Shown: positions 1 to 4,924 of the stretch, in pieces
Layout: each line of letters opens with the position of its first letter
Numbering within the stretch: position 1 is the stretch's first letter
Source: JAHLMO01 sp038997305
GTDB lineage: Archaea; Aenigmatarchaeota; Aenigmatarchaeia; CG10238-14; SpSt-28
Direction: 5' to 3'
Assembly: GCA_038997305.1 (NCBI GenBank)
Contig: JAWAZZ010000015.1
Location: 1 to 9,136 of the forward strand
DNA: 9,136 nucleotides
Translations under genes and position numbers: made by a program
Notes under the pieces: generated by a model
Told to the model about the DNA's origin: nothing
What the model saw: the letters and a program-made list of their open reading frames with translations, nothing else
The model's database searches: none

Positions 1-86
1 GCTGATCCAGTGCTTATTAAAGTTATTCCTATTCCTCTTAAGGTTGTTCTTATTGTTGACCATTTTACTACTTCTTTATCTGCCAT
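1..86 (-). CDS. Small protein with a likely membrane helix, 3' part cut by window edge
   Basis: This reading frame opens at an ATG (86-84) with the flank TTAATATTATGG, the start context shared by many genes here, and stays open to the window edge (28 codons seen). It begins MADKEVVKWSTIRTTLRGIG and becomes hydrophobic (ITLISTG), so a membrane helix probably starts near residue 16. It lies four bases after the stop of the 91-252 gene and continues the same minus-strand operon. An AT-rich TATA-like stretch (GGATAAATTATT) about 26 bases upstream could also give it its own transcript. If the window is circular, its missing end could be the 9059-9136 fragment, although a direct join is one base out of frame. 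I do not recognise a family. Confidence 0.65.
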   Translation of the reverse strand, partial: MADKEVVKWSTIRTTLRGIGITLISTGS

Positions 87-90
87 AATA

Positions 91-252
91 TTAATTATTA
101 GAAAATAATTTATCCATTACCCTCCTTAAATTTTCCTCTAATTGTGTGACAGTGTGATTAATGTATTTTACCCTTTCCTCTATTTTTCCCAGCTTATACA
201 ATACAATTAAAAGCTGTCCGAAAACTATTGATATCAAAATTTCTGTTATCAT
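91..252 (-). CDS. Small single-TM protein with C-terminal coiled coil (holin-like architecture)
   Basis: A 53-residue protein. Its ATG overlaps the TGA of the JAMM-like gene upstream as ATGA (249-252), which argues for translational coupling. Residues about 2-22 (ITEILISIVFGQLLIVLYKL) form one hydrophobic helix. Residues 23-50 are a charged amphipathic helix with heptad-like spacing (KIEERV, QLEENLRRVMDKLF). This layout of an N-terminal membrane anchor and a cytosolic coiled coil resembles small BhlA/UviB-type holin-like proteins of phages. That is an analogy of shape, not a detected homology. It could equally be a membrane adaptor for the neighbouring methyltransferase/JAMM proteins or a minor virion membrane protein. 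Codon use matches its neighbours, and the next gene starts four bases after its TAA. Confidence 0.75.
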   Translation of the reverse strand: MITEILISIVFGQLLIVLYKLGKIEERVKYINHTVTQLEENLRRVMDKLFSNN

Positions 253-1193
253 AATTCTTCTTTAACCCATAAACAATTATATTTTTTAGCTAACTCTTTA
301 GCTTTTTGTGCTATTTCTTCGTATTCTTTAGCTAAATCTAATTTATTAACTTTTTCTGCTGCACTTTTTGCTGCTTTTGCCCTAACAAATGCAGCTCTTA
401 ATCCATCGCAGTCTATTTCTCCTCTAAAATTACATATTGGAAAACCTAAATCTTGTGGCCTTAAAAAACATTGAGATCCATATTTTTGATAAATTTCTTC
501 CCTTTGGCTTTTTGTTTTTGGTTTTAATTGTTCCCAGTTCCATTGGTCTTTTTTTACATTTTCGTGTAAATGATGGGGAATTTCGTCAACATTAAAAATT
601 TCTTTTAAAATCTTTTTTCTTATTTCCCTAATTTCTTGTGCCATGTCCATTAAGTTATAATTTTGATTTCCATGAGTTAAAAATGAATTAACTATATTAA
701 AATGTTTTTCTGCAATGTTTAAAACTTCTTTTAAAATTAGCTCATATTTTTTAGCATTGTTTAATGTCAAAGCTTCTTCTGCTAATGCACTAACTTTTAA
801 AAGATGCTTAGAAATACAATCTGCACATGGATTTGTTACATAATGCTCTTCTAAAAGTATTAATTCCTTTACTATTTCTTTAAGATTATAAGCTGCATCG
901 TGATGTGATATTTCTTCCAACATAATTTCTTTTGAATCTTTAAAACATTTTAATGTTTTATTGTGTAAAACACAAACTGGAAAAAAGTAAGATGCTTTAA
1001 GATCGGCAGGGCTTGGATTTATACTGTATAAATGTGTATGAATAACATATTTACAATTAAGATTTTTTGGAATTTCTACACGATTTAATTCTCCTTCAAT
1101 TAAAATTTTTCTGTTATCAAATGTATGGCATAATGCAAATTCTTTTTTAAAATGCTTCGTTAGAATGTCTAAGATTTCAATTTCTTTGACCAT
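249..1193 (-). CDS. JAMM/MPN-like metallopeptidase domain fused to a Cys/His helical domain
   Basis: A 314-residue protein. Residues 50-66 read VIHTHLYSINPSPADLK, which matches the JAMM/MPN zinc-peptidase signature His-x-His-...-Ser-x2-Asp (H52, H54, S61, D64). The spacing between the second His and the Ser is 6 rather than the usual 7. A catalytic Glu would be expected upstream; E18 (KKEFALCHTF) is the best placed, with E33/E35 as alternatives. JAMM enzymes cleave isopeptide bonds of ubiquitin-like tags or short peptides, so the substrate could be a host or viral protein. After about residue 120 comes a helical region beginning NPCADCISKHLL (C123, C126, H130), which looks like a metal site on a helical bundle. 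A further Cys/His-rich stretch and an Ala/Lys/Glu-rich helix (262-306) follow. The start is two bases after the methyltransferase stop, with context TTAATTATGG. The peptidase call is moderate; the rest is unassigned. Confidence 0.6.
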   Translation of the reverse strand: MVKEIEILDILTKHFKKEFALCHTFDNRKILIEGELNRVEIPKNLNCKYVIHTHLYSINPSPADLKASYFFPVCVLHNKTLKCFKDSKEIMLEEISHHDAAYNLKEIVKELILLEEHYVTNPCADCISKHLLKVSALAEEALTLNNAKKYELILKEVLNIAEKHFNIVNSFLTHGNQNYNLMDMAQEIREIRKKILKEIFNVDEIPHHLHENVKKDQWNWEQLKPKTKSQREEIYQKYGSQCFLRPQDLGFPICNFRGEIDCDGLRAAFVRAKAAKSAAEKVNKLDLAKEYEEIAQKAKELAKKYNCLWVKEEL

Positions 1194-1195
1194 AA

Positions 1196-1963
1196 TTAAT
1201 AATTAGAAATTAATACTTCTTCAACTTCTATATTTTCTATATTTGTTCCCCATACTATCCTATTCATGCTGTATTTTGTATTAACTTTTTTTATGTTGAA
1301 GTCTTTGAAAAACTTAGCTGCTTCTATGCTGTTACTCATTAACCATAATCCTTTTAATTTCTTTACATTTTCAAAAAATTCAAAATGATCAAAATCTACA
1401 CCATATAATTCTTTTGAATTTGTATTAAAAAAAGGAGGATCTAAATAAAATAATGTTTCTTTGCTGTCAAACTTTTTAAAAACATTTTTATAATCTTCGT
1501 TAAGCAAAATAACACGATTATCTCTAAAAGCATCGCTAAGTTTTTCAATAAAATTAAATGGCTTATCTTTTTTGTTTGAAAAACTAGTAACTTGTAAAGG
1601 TTTGCATCCAAAACTGCATTTAATTATATATGCAATTTTACAAGGATCTTTTTCTCCGCTAGAAACAATATTTTTAAAACTATCATATAAATCTCTTAAA
1701 CATGTATTAGGTATGTGGTTACATTTTAAACTATTGTTTTTTAATGCTTTGTAAATTAACATTAGTTCAGAATTTATATCGTTTAAAACAAATTTCTCAA
1801 ACTTTTCATTAGCTTCCTCGTAAAGTTTATAAAAAACACTAGCACCTCCTAAAAAAGGCTCGCAATAAATTTTTATCTTTGGATTTTTATTAAATGCCCT
1901 TAATAATTCTTGCACTATAATACCTTTTAATTTCCATTTTCCTCCTGGCCAGCATAAAACCAT
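1196..1963 (-). CDS. D12-class (Dam-like) DNA adenine N6-methyltransferase
   Basis: A 255-residue protein, close to the normal 260-280 for Dam-type enzymes, which transfer a methyl group from S-adenosylmethionine to adenine N6 in a short DNA site. The N-terminus WPGGKWKL (5-12) is the family's GGK AdoMet-binding element. EPFLGGASVF (35-44) is motif I, NDINSEL (61-67) is the usual acidic strand, and LDPPFF (174-179) is catalytic motif IV. Motif IV is DPPF where the family usually has DPPY; both are compatible with adenine flipping. The C-terminal EVLISNY is also typical. No restriction endonuclease is adjacent, so this is probably a solitary methylase for evading host restriction or marking viral DNA. 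It lies 23 bases after the 1987-2184 gene and two bases before the JAMM-like gene, in one operon. Target specificity cannot be read from the sequence. Confidence 0.93.
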   Translation of the reverse strand: MVLCWPGGKWKLKGIIVQELLRAFNKNPKIKIYCEPFLGGASVFYKLYEEANEKFEKFVLNDINSELMLIYKALKNNSLKCNHIPNTCLRDLYDSFKNIVSSGEKDPCKIAYIIKCSFGCKPLQVTSFSNKKDKPFNFIEKLSDAFRDNRVILLNEDYKNVFKKFDSKETLFYLDPPFFNTNSKELYGVDFDHFEFFENVKKLKGLWLMSNSIEAAKFFKDFNIKKVNTKYSMNRIVWGTNIENIEVEEVLISNY

Positions 1964-1986
1964 AAAAAATTAAAGATTAAAATGAT

Positions 1987-2184
1987 TTAATCCTCAAGAA
2001 TTTTTTTAATTTCTTTAAAAATTTCTTCAACACGCTCATAATTATAATCTTTGTTTATATATTTTTCTATATAAGGCCAAATAAATGGAAATAATCCTGG
2101 AACTCCAGCAAGGTCTAAAACTTTTTTAGTTAATAAATATGCTTTATGTAATACATTTATTCTTTTTAAATTATTTTCGTTCAT
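1987..2184 (-). CDS. Small helical protein of unknown function (65 aa)
   Basis: The ATG overlaps the TGA of the preceding gene (ATGA, 2181-2184), so the two are probably translated together. The protein is mostly helical. A Lys-rich first helix (LKRINVLHKAYLLTKKVLDL) is followed by a Gly/Pro/aromatic turn (GVPGLFPFIWPYI, about residues 27-39) and a charged C-terminal helix (VEEIFKEIKKILED). The aromatic turn might insert into a membrane or pack against a partner, but it is too broken by Pro to be a clear transmembrane segment. I do not recognise a family. Its place between the coiled-coil protein and the methyltransferase suggests an accessory role in that operon. Confidence 0.75.
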   Translation of the reverse strand: MNENNLKRINVLHKAYLLTKKVLDLAGVPGLFPFIWPYIEKYINKDYNYERVEEIFKEIKKILED

Positions 2185-2597
2185 TCTTCTTCGTTAAATA
2201 AATCTTTTAATTCCTCCTTGCTTAAAATATTTTCTAAACTTTTCTTTAATAGTTTGTCGCTAATTCTTTCAATTATATCCTTCCTGCGTAACCAACTCAT
2301 AAAAATTTTATCTTTAAGATTAGCTAAAGGATCGCTAGGCTGCATAAATCTCATTAATGTTAATAATGCAGATAATTGATCTTGTAAATTTGTATTTTGT
2401 TGTTGATTTTGTTGCTGGATTTGTTGAGTTTGAACATACATATTTTTTAAATCGTTTAATGCTGCTGTTAAATCTTTATAAACATTTTCAGCAAATTGTT
2501 TAAATCTTTCTTGCTGTTTTTTATCGTATTCTTTTAAAATTTCTAATAGTTCTTCCTTTGTTAAATATGTTTTTTCTTCCTTTTTTTCTTCACTCAT
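2181..2597 (-). CDS. Gln-rich coiled-coil protein (138 aa)
   Basis: The protein starts with a highly charged N-terminus (MSEEKKEEKTYLTKEELLEI). A long helix carries a Gln/Asn run at residues about 56-71 (QTQQIQQQNQQQN), then LQDQLSALLTLMRFMQ. A basic segment (SWLRRKD, about 101-107) and a Glu/Lys-rich tail ending FNEEE complete it. It is probably an oligomeric coiled coil. The start codon lies eight bases inside the end of the 2590-2901 gene, and its own stop overlaps the next ATG. That tight packing with another helical protein suggests that the two products act together, for example as a scaffold or DNA-associated complex. That is inference. No family is recognised, and no enzymatic motif is present. 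Confidence 0.8.
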   Translation of the reverse strand: MSEEKKEEKTYLTKEELLEILKEYDKKQQERFKQFAENVYKDLTAALNDLKNMYVQTQQIQQQNQQQNTNLQDQLSALLTLMRFMQPSDPLANLKDKIFMSWLRRKDIIERISDKLLKKSLENILSKEELKDLFNEEE

Positions 2598-2901
2598 GTT
2601 TATAAATTAATTTACTTCCCAAAACTTTTTTAGTTATTTTTTCTTGTTTTTTAGGCTCTTCTTTTTGTTCTTTTGGTAAATTAGATTTAATAAATTCTGT
2701 TAATTTTGCTTTGCAATGTGGACAGTTATCAATAAGATCAAAAATATGAACTTGTTGCATGTGTTGCTCGTGTTTTTCTAATTGTTTATTTAATTGCTCT
2801 TTTTGATAATTTAAAAATTCAGAAATAGCATTTTTAATATTAGTAATTTCTTTTAGTAAATCTTCAGCACTTATTTGTTTATTTTTAGTTTCTTCTGGCA
2901 T
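2590..2901 (-). CDS. Helical protein with CPHC putative metal site (103 aa)
   Basis: The N-terminal half is an amphipathic, probably coiled-coil helix (SAEDLLKEITNIKNAISEFL to about residue 43). A His-containing stretch with H44, H47 and H52 follows, then NCPHCKAKL (C60, H62, C63). One CxxC alone cannot form a four-ligand zinc site, so the nearby histidines may complete it, or a dimer may share the metal. The C-terminus is Lys/Glu-rich and disordered-looking, ending KLIYKHE. The start lies one base after the TAA of the 2903-3109 gene, and its end overlaps the next gene by eight bases. Function is unknown; regulator or assembly adaptor are both possible. Confidence 0.8.
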   Translation of the reverse strand: MPEETKNKQISAEDLLKEITNIKNAISEFLNYQKEQLNKQLEKHEQHMQQVHIFDLIDNCPHCKAKLTEFIKSNLPKEQKEEPKKQEKITKKVLGSKLIYKHE

Positions 2902-2902
2902 A

Positions 2903-3109
2903 TTAGAATTTAATTATCTTCTCAAGTGGAGTTTTTTGTTCTTCCTTTTTTTCTTTTTTATTTGCTCTTGGTTTTCTTAAATAAACTCTTAGAATTTTAC
3001 CGACTGCTTTATTTGAAGTAATAGTATTAATAACTCCTTTCTCTTCTAATATTTTTATTAATTCTTCTAATTCATCTTGCGTAAATCTTATAACTCTATG
3101 AACCGCCAT
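2903..3109 (-). CDS. Small basic protein, possible ribbon-helix-helix-like DNA-binding protein (68 aa)
   Basis: First gene of the leftward operon. It has a short basic strand (HRVIRFT, residues 4-10), a helix (QDELEELIKILEEKG, 11-25), a polar turn (NTITSN), a second helix (KAVGKILRVYLRK, 34-46), and a Lys/Glu-rich tail. Strand-helix-helix with basic residues on the strand is the general outline of ribbon-helix-helix repressors, which are common in archaeal viruses. The turn is longer than usual, so the fold call is weak. The ATG has the local start context TAATTATTATGG and lies about 22 bases from the centre of a strong TATA box, so the mRNA is probably leaderless. As the leading gene beside a complex intergenic region, autoregulation is a reasonable guess. 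Confidence 0.75.
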   Translation of the reverse strand: MAVHRVIRFTQDELEELIKILEEKGVINTITSNKAVGKILRVYLRKPRANKKEKKEEQKTPLEKIIKF

Positions 3110-3124
3110 AATAATTATATGAAC

Positions 3125-3137
3125 TTATATTTATATC
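3125..3137 (-). promoter_or_regulatory. TATA box for the leftward operon (3109 to 1)
   Basis: The minus strand reads GATATAAATATAAG here. The centre is about 22 bases before the ATG at 3109, so transcription should begin at or very near the start codon. It is the only strong TATA element seen upstream of the closely packed genes 3109 to 1. Confidence 0.7.
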
Positions 3138-3209
3138 TTTTTTTCTTTAAACTACTATAAATAATTAAATAAATATTATAAGAATCTTTTTTTACTAATA
3201 AATAAATAA

Positions 3210-3227
3210 ATGAATTAGAAAATTCAT
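3210..3227. repeat. 7-bp inverted repeat, candidate operator
   Basis: ATGAATT (3210-3216), spacer AGAA, AATTCAT (3221-3227): perfect 7-bp arms. Ribbon-helix-helix dimers commonly bind short symmetric sites of this size, and a probable ribbon-helix-helix gene begins 123 bases away. In DNA this AT-rich, short palindromes also arise by chance. Confidence 0.35.
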
Positions 3228-3317
3228 AAATTATCGAGACTATATATTAAGAAAATTACCGAAGGATAGATGGAATTAACTACCTTATATATTATATATT
3301 ATAAGATAAGTAAATAC

Positions 3318-3327
3318 ATTTATATAT
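3318..3327 (+). promoter_or_regulatory. TATA box for the RHH gene
   Basis: ATTTATATAT is centred about 27 bases before the ATG at 3350. This is the standard archaeal spacing if transcription begins at the start codon (leaderless). Confidence 0.65.
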
Positions 3328-3349
3328 CAGAATAGAAATTAATTTAATT

Positions 3350-3694
3350 ATGGAGGAGAAACCGGTAACACTAAAATACACCTTAATACTAAGCGTCGAG
3401 AACTGGCTAGTACTAAGCAGATGGAAAGCAGAGACTGGCAAAGCATACGGTAAACTAATAAACGAAGCAATAAAAACAGCATACTTAATAAAAGAAATGG
3501 GTGGGCTAGAAAGGATAAGAGAAATAATAAAAGAAAATGAAGAACTTAAAAAAATGCTAGCAGATAATAAAAAAATAGAACAAGCAATAAAAGAAAAAAT
3601 AAAGGAAAAAATAAAAGAATTTTATCAAAAACTTGAAGAAAAGGATAAAAAAAGGGTTGAAGAAATTTTAAGCTACTTAATCACCTCTCTTTAA
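3350..3694 (+). CDS. Putative ribbon-helix-helix regulator with C-terminal coiled coil
   Basis: A 114-residue protein. An N-terminal strand (VTLKYTLILS, about 6-15) is followed by a helix (VENWLVLSRWKAETG, 16-30), a turn with Gly (AYGK) and a second helix (LINEAIKTAYLIKEM). This is the strand-helix-helix plan of MetJ/Arc-type DNA-binding proteins. Residues about 55-112 are a long, strongly charged coiled coil that probably drives oligomerisation. The ATG sits about 27 bases from a TATA box and shows the window's start context (TTTAATTATGG). It is divergent from the leftward operon and stands alone on the plus strand, as an autoregulated repressor often does. Its codons are skewed: Ile is almost all ATA and many Leu are CTA, unlike the ATT/TTA habit of neighbours. 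Its stop lies one base from the stop of the convergent zinc-finger gene. Confidence 0.8.
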   Translation: MEEKPVTLKYTLILSVENWLVLSRWKAETGKAYGKLINEAIKTAYLIKEMGGLERIREIIKENEELKKMLADNKKIEQAIKEKIKEKIKEFYQKLEEKDKKRVEEILSYLITSL

Positions 3695-3717
3695 TTTATT
3701 TTTCTTCATTTTTCTCT
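3695..3717 (+). terminator. T-rich stretch after the RHH gene
   Basis: Immediately after the TAA the plus strand is TTTATTTTTCTTCATTTTTC, a pyrimidine-rich stretch like archaeal intrinsic terminators. It lies within the 3' end of the convergent gene, whose purine-rich coding strand creates it. Confidence 0.35.
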
Positions 3718-3971
3718 TGATCGCTAGATTCTTGAGAAAAATGTTTTTCTTTAAGATGTAATTTATATCTTCTTAAAGCGTCAAGTTTTCCTGTGTCTGT
3801 TAATTTTCCATTAACATATAGCTCGCTAAATACCCATCTTTTGTCGCAAAACTTACATTTTATAATATGTGTTGATACTTTTATTCCTGGTTTTACTTCT
3901 TTAAAATATGATGTTTCTGGTGTTGTTTCTTCTAGTATTTTTAAAATTTGAAAAATTTTTCTTTCAAACAT
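3696..3971 (-). CDS. C2H2 zinc-finger-like protein (91 aa)
   Basis: After an N-terminal helix (MFERKIFQILKILEE), residues 38-42 read KCKFC and residues 72-77 read HLKEKH. This gives a Cys-x2-Cys ... His-x4-His zinc site. The gap between the Cys pair and the His pair is about 29 residues, far longer than the usual 12, and is filled by an aromatic strand, a Gly turn and a basic helix (LDALRRYKLHL). C2H2 proteins are frequent in archaeal viruses and usually act as DNA-binding regulators; here that role is inferred. The C-terminal tail is acidic and polar (SSDQEKNEEK). The gene follows 3973-4221 with one base between, sharing its promoter. Its stop faces the RHH gene tail to tail; a run of seven T on the minus strand at 3647-3653 could end transcription. 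Confidence 0.82.
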   Translation of the reverse strand: MFERKIFQILKILEETTPETSYFKEVKPGIKVSTHIIKCKFCDKRWVFSELYVNGKLTDTGKLDALRRYKLHLKEKHFSQESSDQEKNEEK

Positions 3972-3972
3972 T

Positions 3973-4221
3973 TTATTTTTTGACTCTTAAAATTATCATA
4001 TCCTGACTTCTGTATATTTTATAATCATAACCTGAAATATCTAACAATGTTAATAACCTATTAAACTCATCAAGCCTCATTAGTGATATATCTATTATTG
4101 ATTCTTTTCCATTGCTTTCTATTGCTTTTATTACATCGTCAATATTGCTGAGTGTTTTTATTCTTGTTTCTAGCAGATTACTTATATCGCTCTTTTTTGT
4201 TTTTTTGATTTTCGGGGTCAT
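3973..4221 (-). CDS. Small alpha/beta protein of unknown function (82 aa)
   Basis: The N-terminus is Lys-rich (TPKIKKTKKSD). A helix (LLETRIKTLSNIDDVIKAIE), a strand (ESIIDISLM), a helix (DEFNRLLTLLDISG) and a strand pair (DYKIYRSQDMIILRVKK) follow. This helix-strand-helix-strand order could be a compact nucleic-acid-binding fold, but I recognise no family. It leads a two-gene unit with the zinc-finger gene. Its ATG lies about 29 bases from a TATA box (4246-4256). The bases before it (TTTATAATTAAATT) nearly match those before the divergent gene at 4447, suggesting common control. Confidence 0.75.
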   Translation of the reverse strand: MTPKIKKTKKSDISNLLETRIKTLSNIDDVIKAIESNGKESIIDISLMRLDEFNRLLTLLDISGYDYKIYRSQDMIILRVKK

Positions 4222-4245
4222 AATTTAATTATAAAGTTATGGGGG

Positions 4246-4256
4246 TTATATATAGA
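4246..4256 (-). promoter_or_regulatory. TATA box for 4221 to 3696
   Basis: The minus strand reads CTATATATAAC, centred about 29 bases before the ATG at 4221; it fits a leaderless or very short-leader transcript. Confidence 0.65.
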
Positions 4257-4356
4257 TTTCTCTAAAAGATTGTATATAATTGATTGTTTATATTTATATG
4301 AAACTATACAAAAAACAAACATTTTTAGCATAATCTTCCTTATTTTCTTTGAGTTT

Positions 4357-4425
4357 TCTATAAATATAAACTAAGTTTTATATAAATAAAAACTGCGCTT
4401 TTTCGTGAAAATCTATAAATATAAA
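4357..4425 (+). repeat. Direct repeat of a 14-bp TATA-containing element
   Basis: TCTATAAATATAAA occurs at 4357-4370 and again, identically, at 4412-4425, 55 bases apart. The second copy is the promoter of the 4447 gene. The first could be an upstream promoter or a second binding site for the same factor. Confidence 0.6.
4413..4425 (+). promoter_or_regulatory. TATA box for the 4447 gene
   Basis: CTATAAATATAAA is centred about 28 bases upstream of the ATG at 4447, the expected spacing for a leaderless archaeal mRNA. Confidence 0.7.
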
Positions 4426-4430
4426 ATGTG

Positions 4431-4444
4431 TTTATAATTATAAA
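4431..4444. repeat. Perfect 14-bp palindrome at the predicted transcription start
   Basis: TTTATAATTATAAA is a perfect palindrome two bases before the ATG at 4447. A similar TTTATAATTA lies before the divergent gene at 4221 and before 7986. It could be an operator or just the initiator element, made palindromic by AT-only composition. Confidence 0.4.
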
Positions 4445-4446
4445 TT

Positions 4447-4692
4447 ATGGGCAGGAGTAAAACAAAAATAAAAACAATTATATTTTTATCTCTCTTAAGA
4501 GAAATTAAAGGGAGCGATTTATCTACTTATGGAAAGGTATTCAAAATTTATAAATTCTCTAGTGAAAATATAGAAAATATAAATCGTGCAGAATTTTATA
4601 AGCTAGTTAAAATAATTGATGCTGAATTTCCAGAGGTTTCTAAAATATTAAAATTAGTAAAAAAGGAAGAAATTGAAAAATTGATTAAATAA
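4447..4692 (+). CDS. Small helical protein of unknown function (81 aa)
   Basis: The N-terminus is basic (MGRSKTKIKT), followed by a hydrophobic helix (IIFLSLLREIKGSDLS), a middle with several aromatics, and C-terminal amphipathic helices (FYKLVKIIDAEF, VSKILKLVKKEEIEKLIK). The high Lys content and compact size would suit a nucleic-acid-binding protein, but I see no specific motif. It has its own TATA box with leaderless spacing and the start context AAATTATGGG. Its stop overlaps the stop of the convergent gene (4685-4921) by eight bases. It is one of only three plus-strand genes here; all three are single small genes facing minus-strand genes at their ends. Confidence 0.75.
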   Translation: MGRSKTKIKTIIFLSLLREIKGSDLSTYGKVFKIYKFSSENIENINRAEFYKLVKIIDAEFPEVSKILKLVKKEEIEKLIK

Positions 4693-4921
4693 TTCCTAAT
4701 TCTTTGTTTTCTTTTATTTTCTGATAATTGTTTTTAATGTGTTTTTTTATTACTTCAATATCGTTTTTTAAACTCTCGATGTCGCTTGCTAATTTCTTAA
4801 TATCAATAGTTTCTATAGTTTCTGTCGTTATTTCTGTACTGTATTCAATAGTAATATCCTCTTCTTTTATTTCTTCTTTTCCTGTTCTTGAATCATATAC
4901 TATTACCTTTGTTTTAACCAT
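4685..4921 (-). CDS. Small strand-plus-coiled-coil protein (78 aa), possible virion accessory
   Basis: An N-terminal strand segment (KTKVIVYDSRTGKEEIKE) and a Thr/Ile/Glu-rich stretch (IEYSTEITTETIETI) precede a coiled-coil helix (KKLASDIESLKNDIEVIKKH, then KNNYQKIKENKE). It begins three bases after the fibre-like gene stop, with start context AAATTATGG, so it belongs to the 6654-4685 unit. Small coiled-coil proteins beside fibre genes are often trimerisation, tip or chaperone proteins, but this is only positional inference. Its end overlaps the convergent 4447-4692 gene by eight bases, and the minus strand beyond is T-rich, which may terminate the operon. Confidence 0.75.
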   Translation of the reverse strand: MVKTKVIVYDSRTGKEEIKEEDITIEYSTEITTETIETIDIKKLASDIESLKNDIEVIKKHIKNNYQKIKENKELGII

Positions 4922-4924
4922 AAT

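Larger units (their letters stand above)
3110..3349. promoter_or_regulatory. Divergent AT-rich regulatory region between the leftward operon and the RHH gene
   Basis: 240 bases without a gene between two outward-facing starts. It holds a TATA box at each end. It also holds a run of AAATAAATAAATGAATT (about 3200-3216), a 7-bp inverted repeat (3210-3227), a less AT-rich core (ATTACCGAAGGATAGATGG, about 3256-3274), and a TATA-alternating stretch (about 3284-3305) flanked by CTTATA and TATAAG. The mix of easily melted DNA and short symmetric sites suits an operator region and could also hold a replication origin. Neither use is shown by sequence alone. Confidence 0.5.
4222..4446. promoter_or_regulatory. 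Divergent regulatory region with several TATA-like elements
   Basis: 225 bases without a gene between divergent starts at 4221 and 4447. Besides the two start-proximal TATA boxes it carries additional TATA-like elements: about 4288-4300 on the minus strand, 4357-4370, and about 4376-4389 on the plus strand. A small GC island (ACTGCGC, about 4391-4397) is also present. The extra TATA-like sites could serve tandem promoters or a short untranslated RNA, or may be composition noise. I found no credible ORF longer than about 30 codons in it by eye. Confidence 0.45.

Noticed and set aside
1572..1754. 60-codon open frame on the plus strand
   Set aside because: It lies wholly antisense to the well-supported methyltransferase gene and has no promoter or plausible protein composition.
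2590..2901. Full zinc-ribbon domain
   Set aside because: Only one CxxC pair is present; a second Cys pair needed for a zinc ribbon is missing.
3284..3305. TATATATTATATATTATA tract as a true palindromic operator
   Set aside because: The outer CTTATA/TATAAG match is symmetric but the centre is not, and in DNA of this composition such tracts are expected by chance; kept only as part of the regulatory region.
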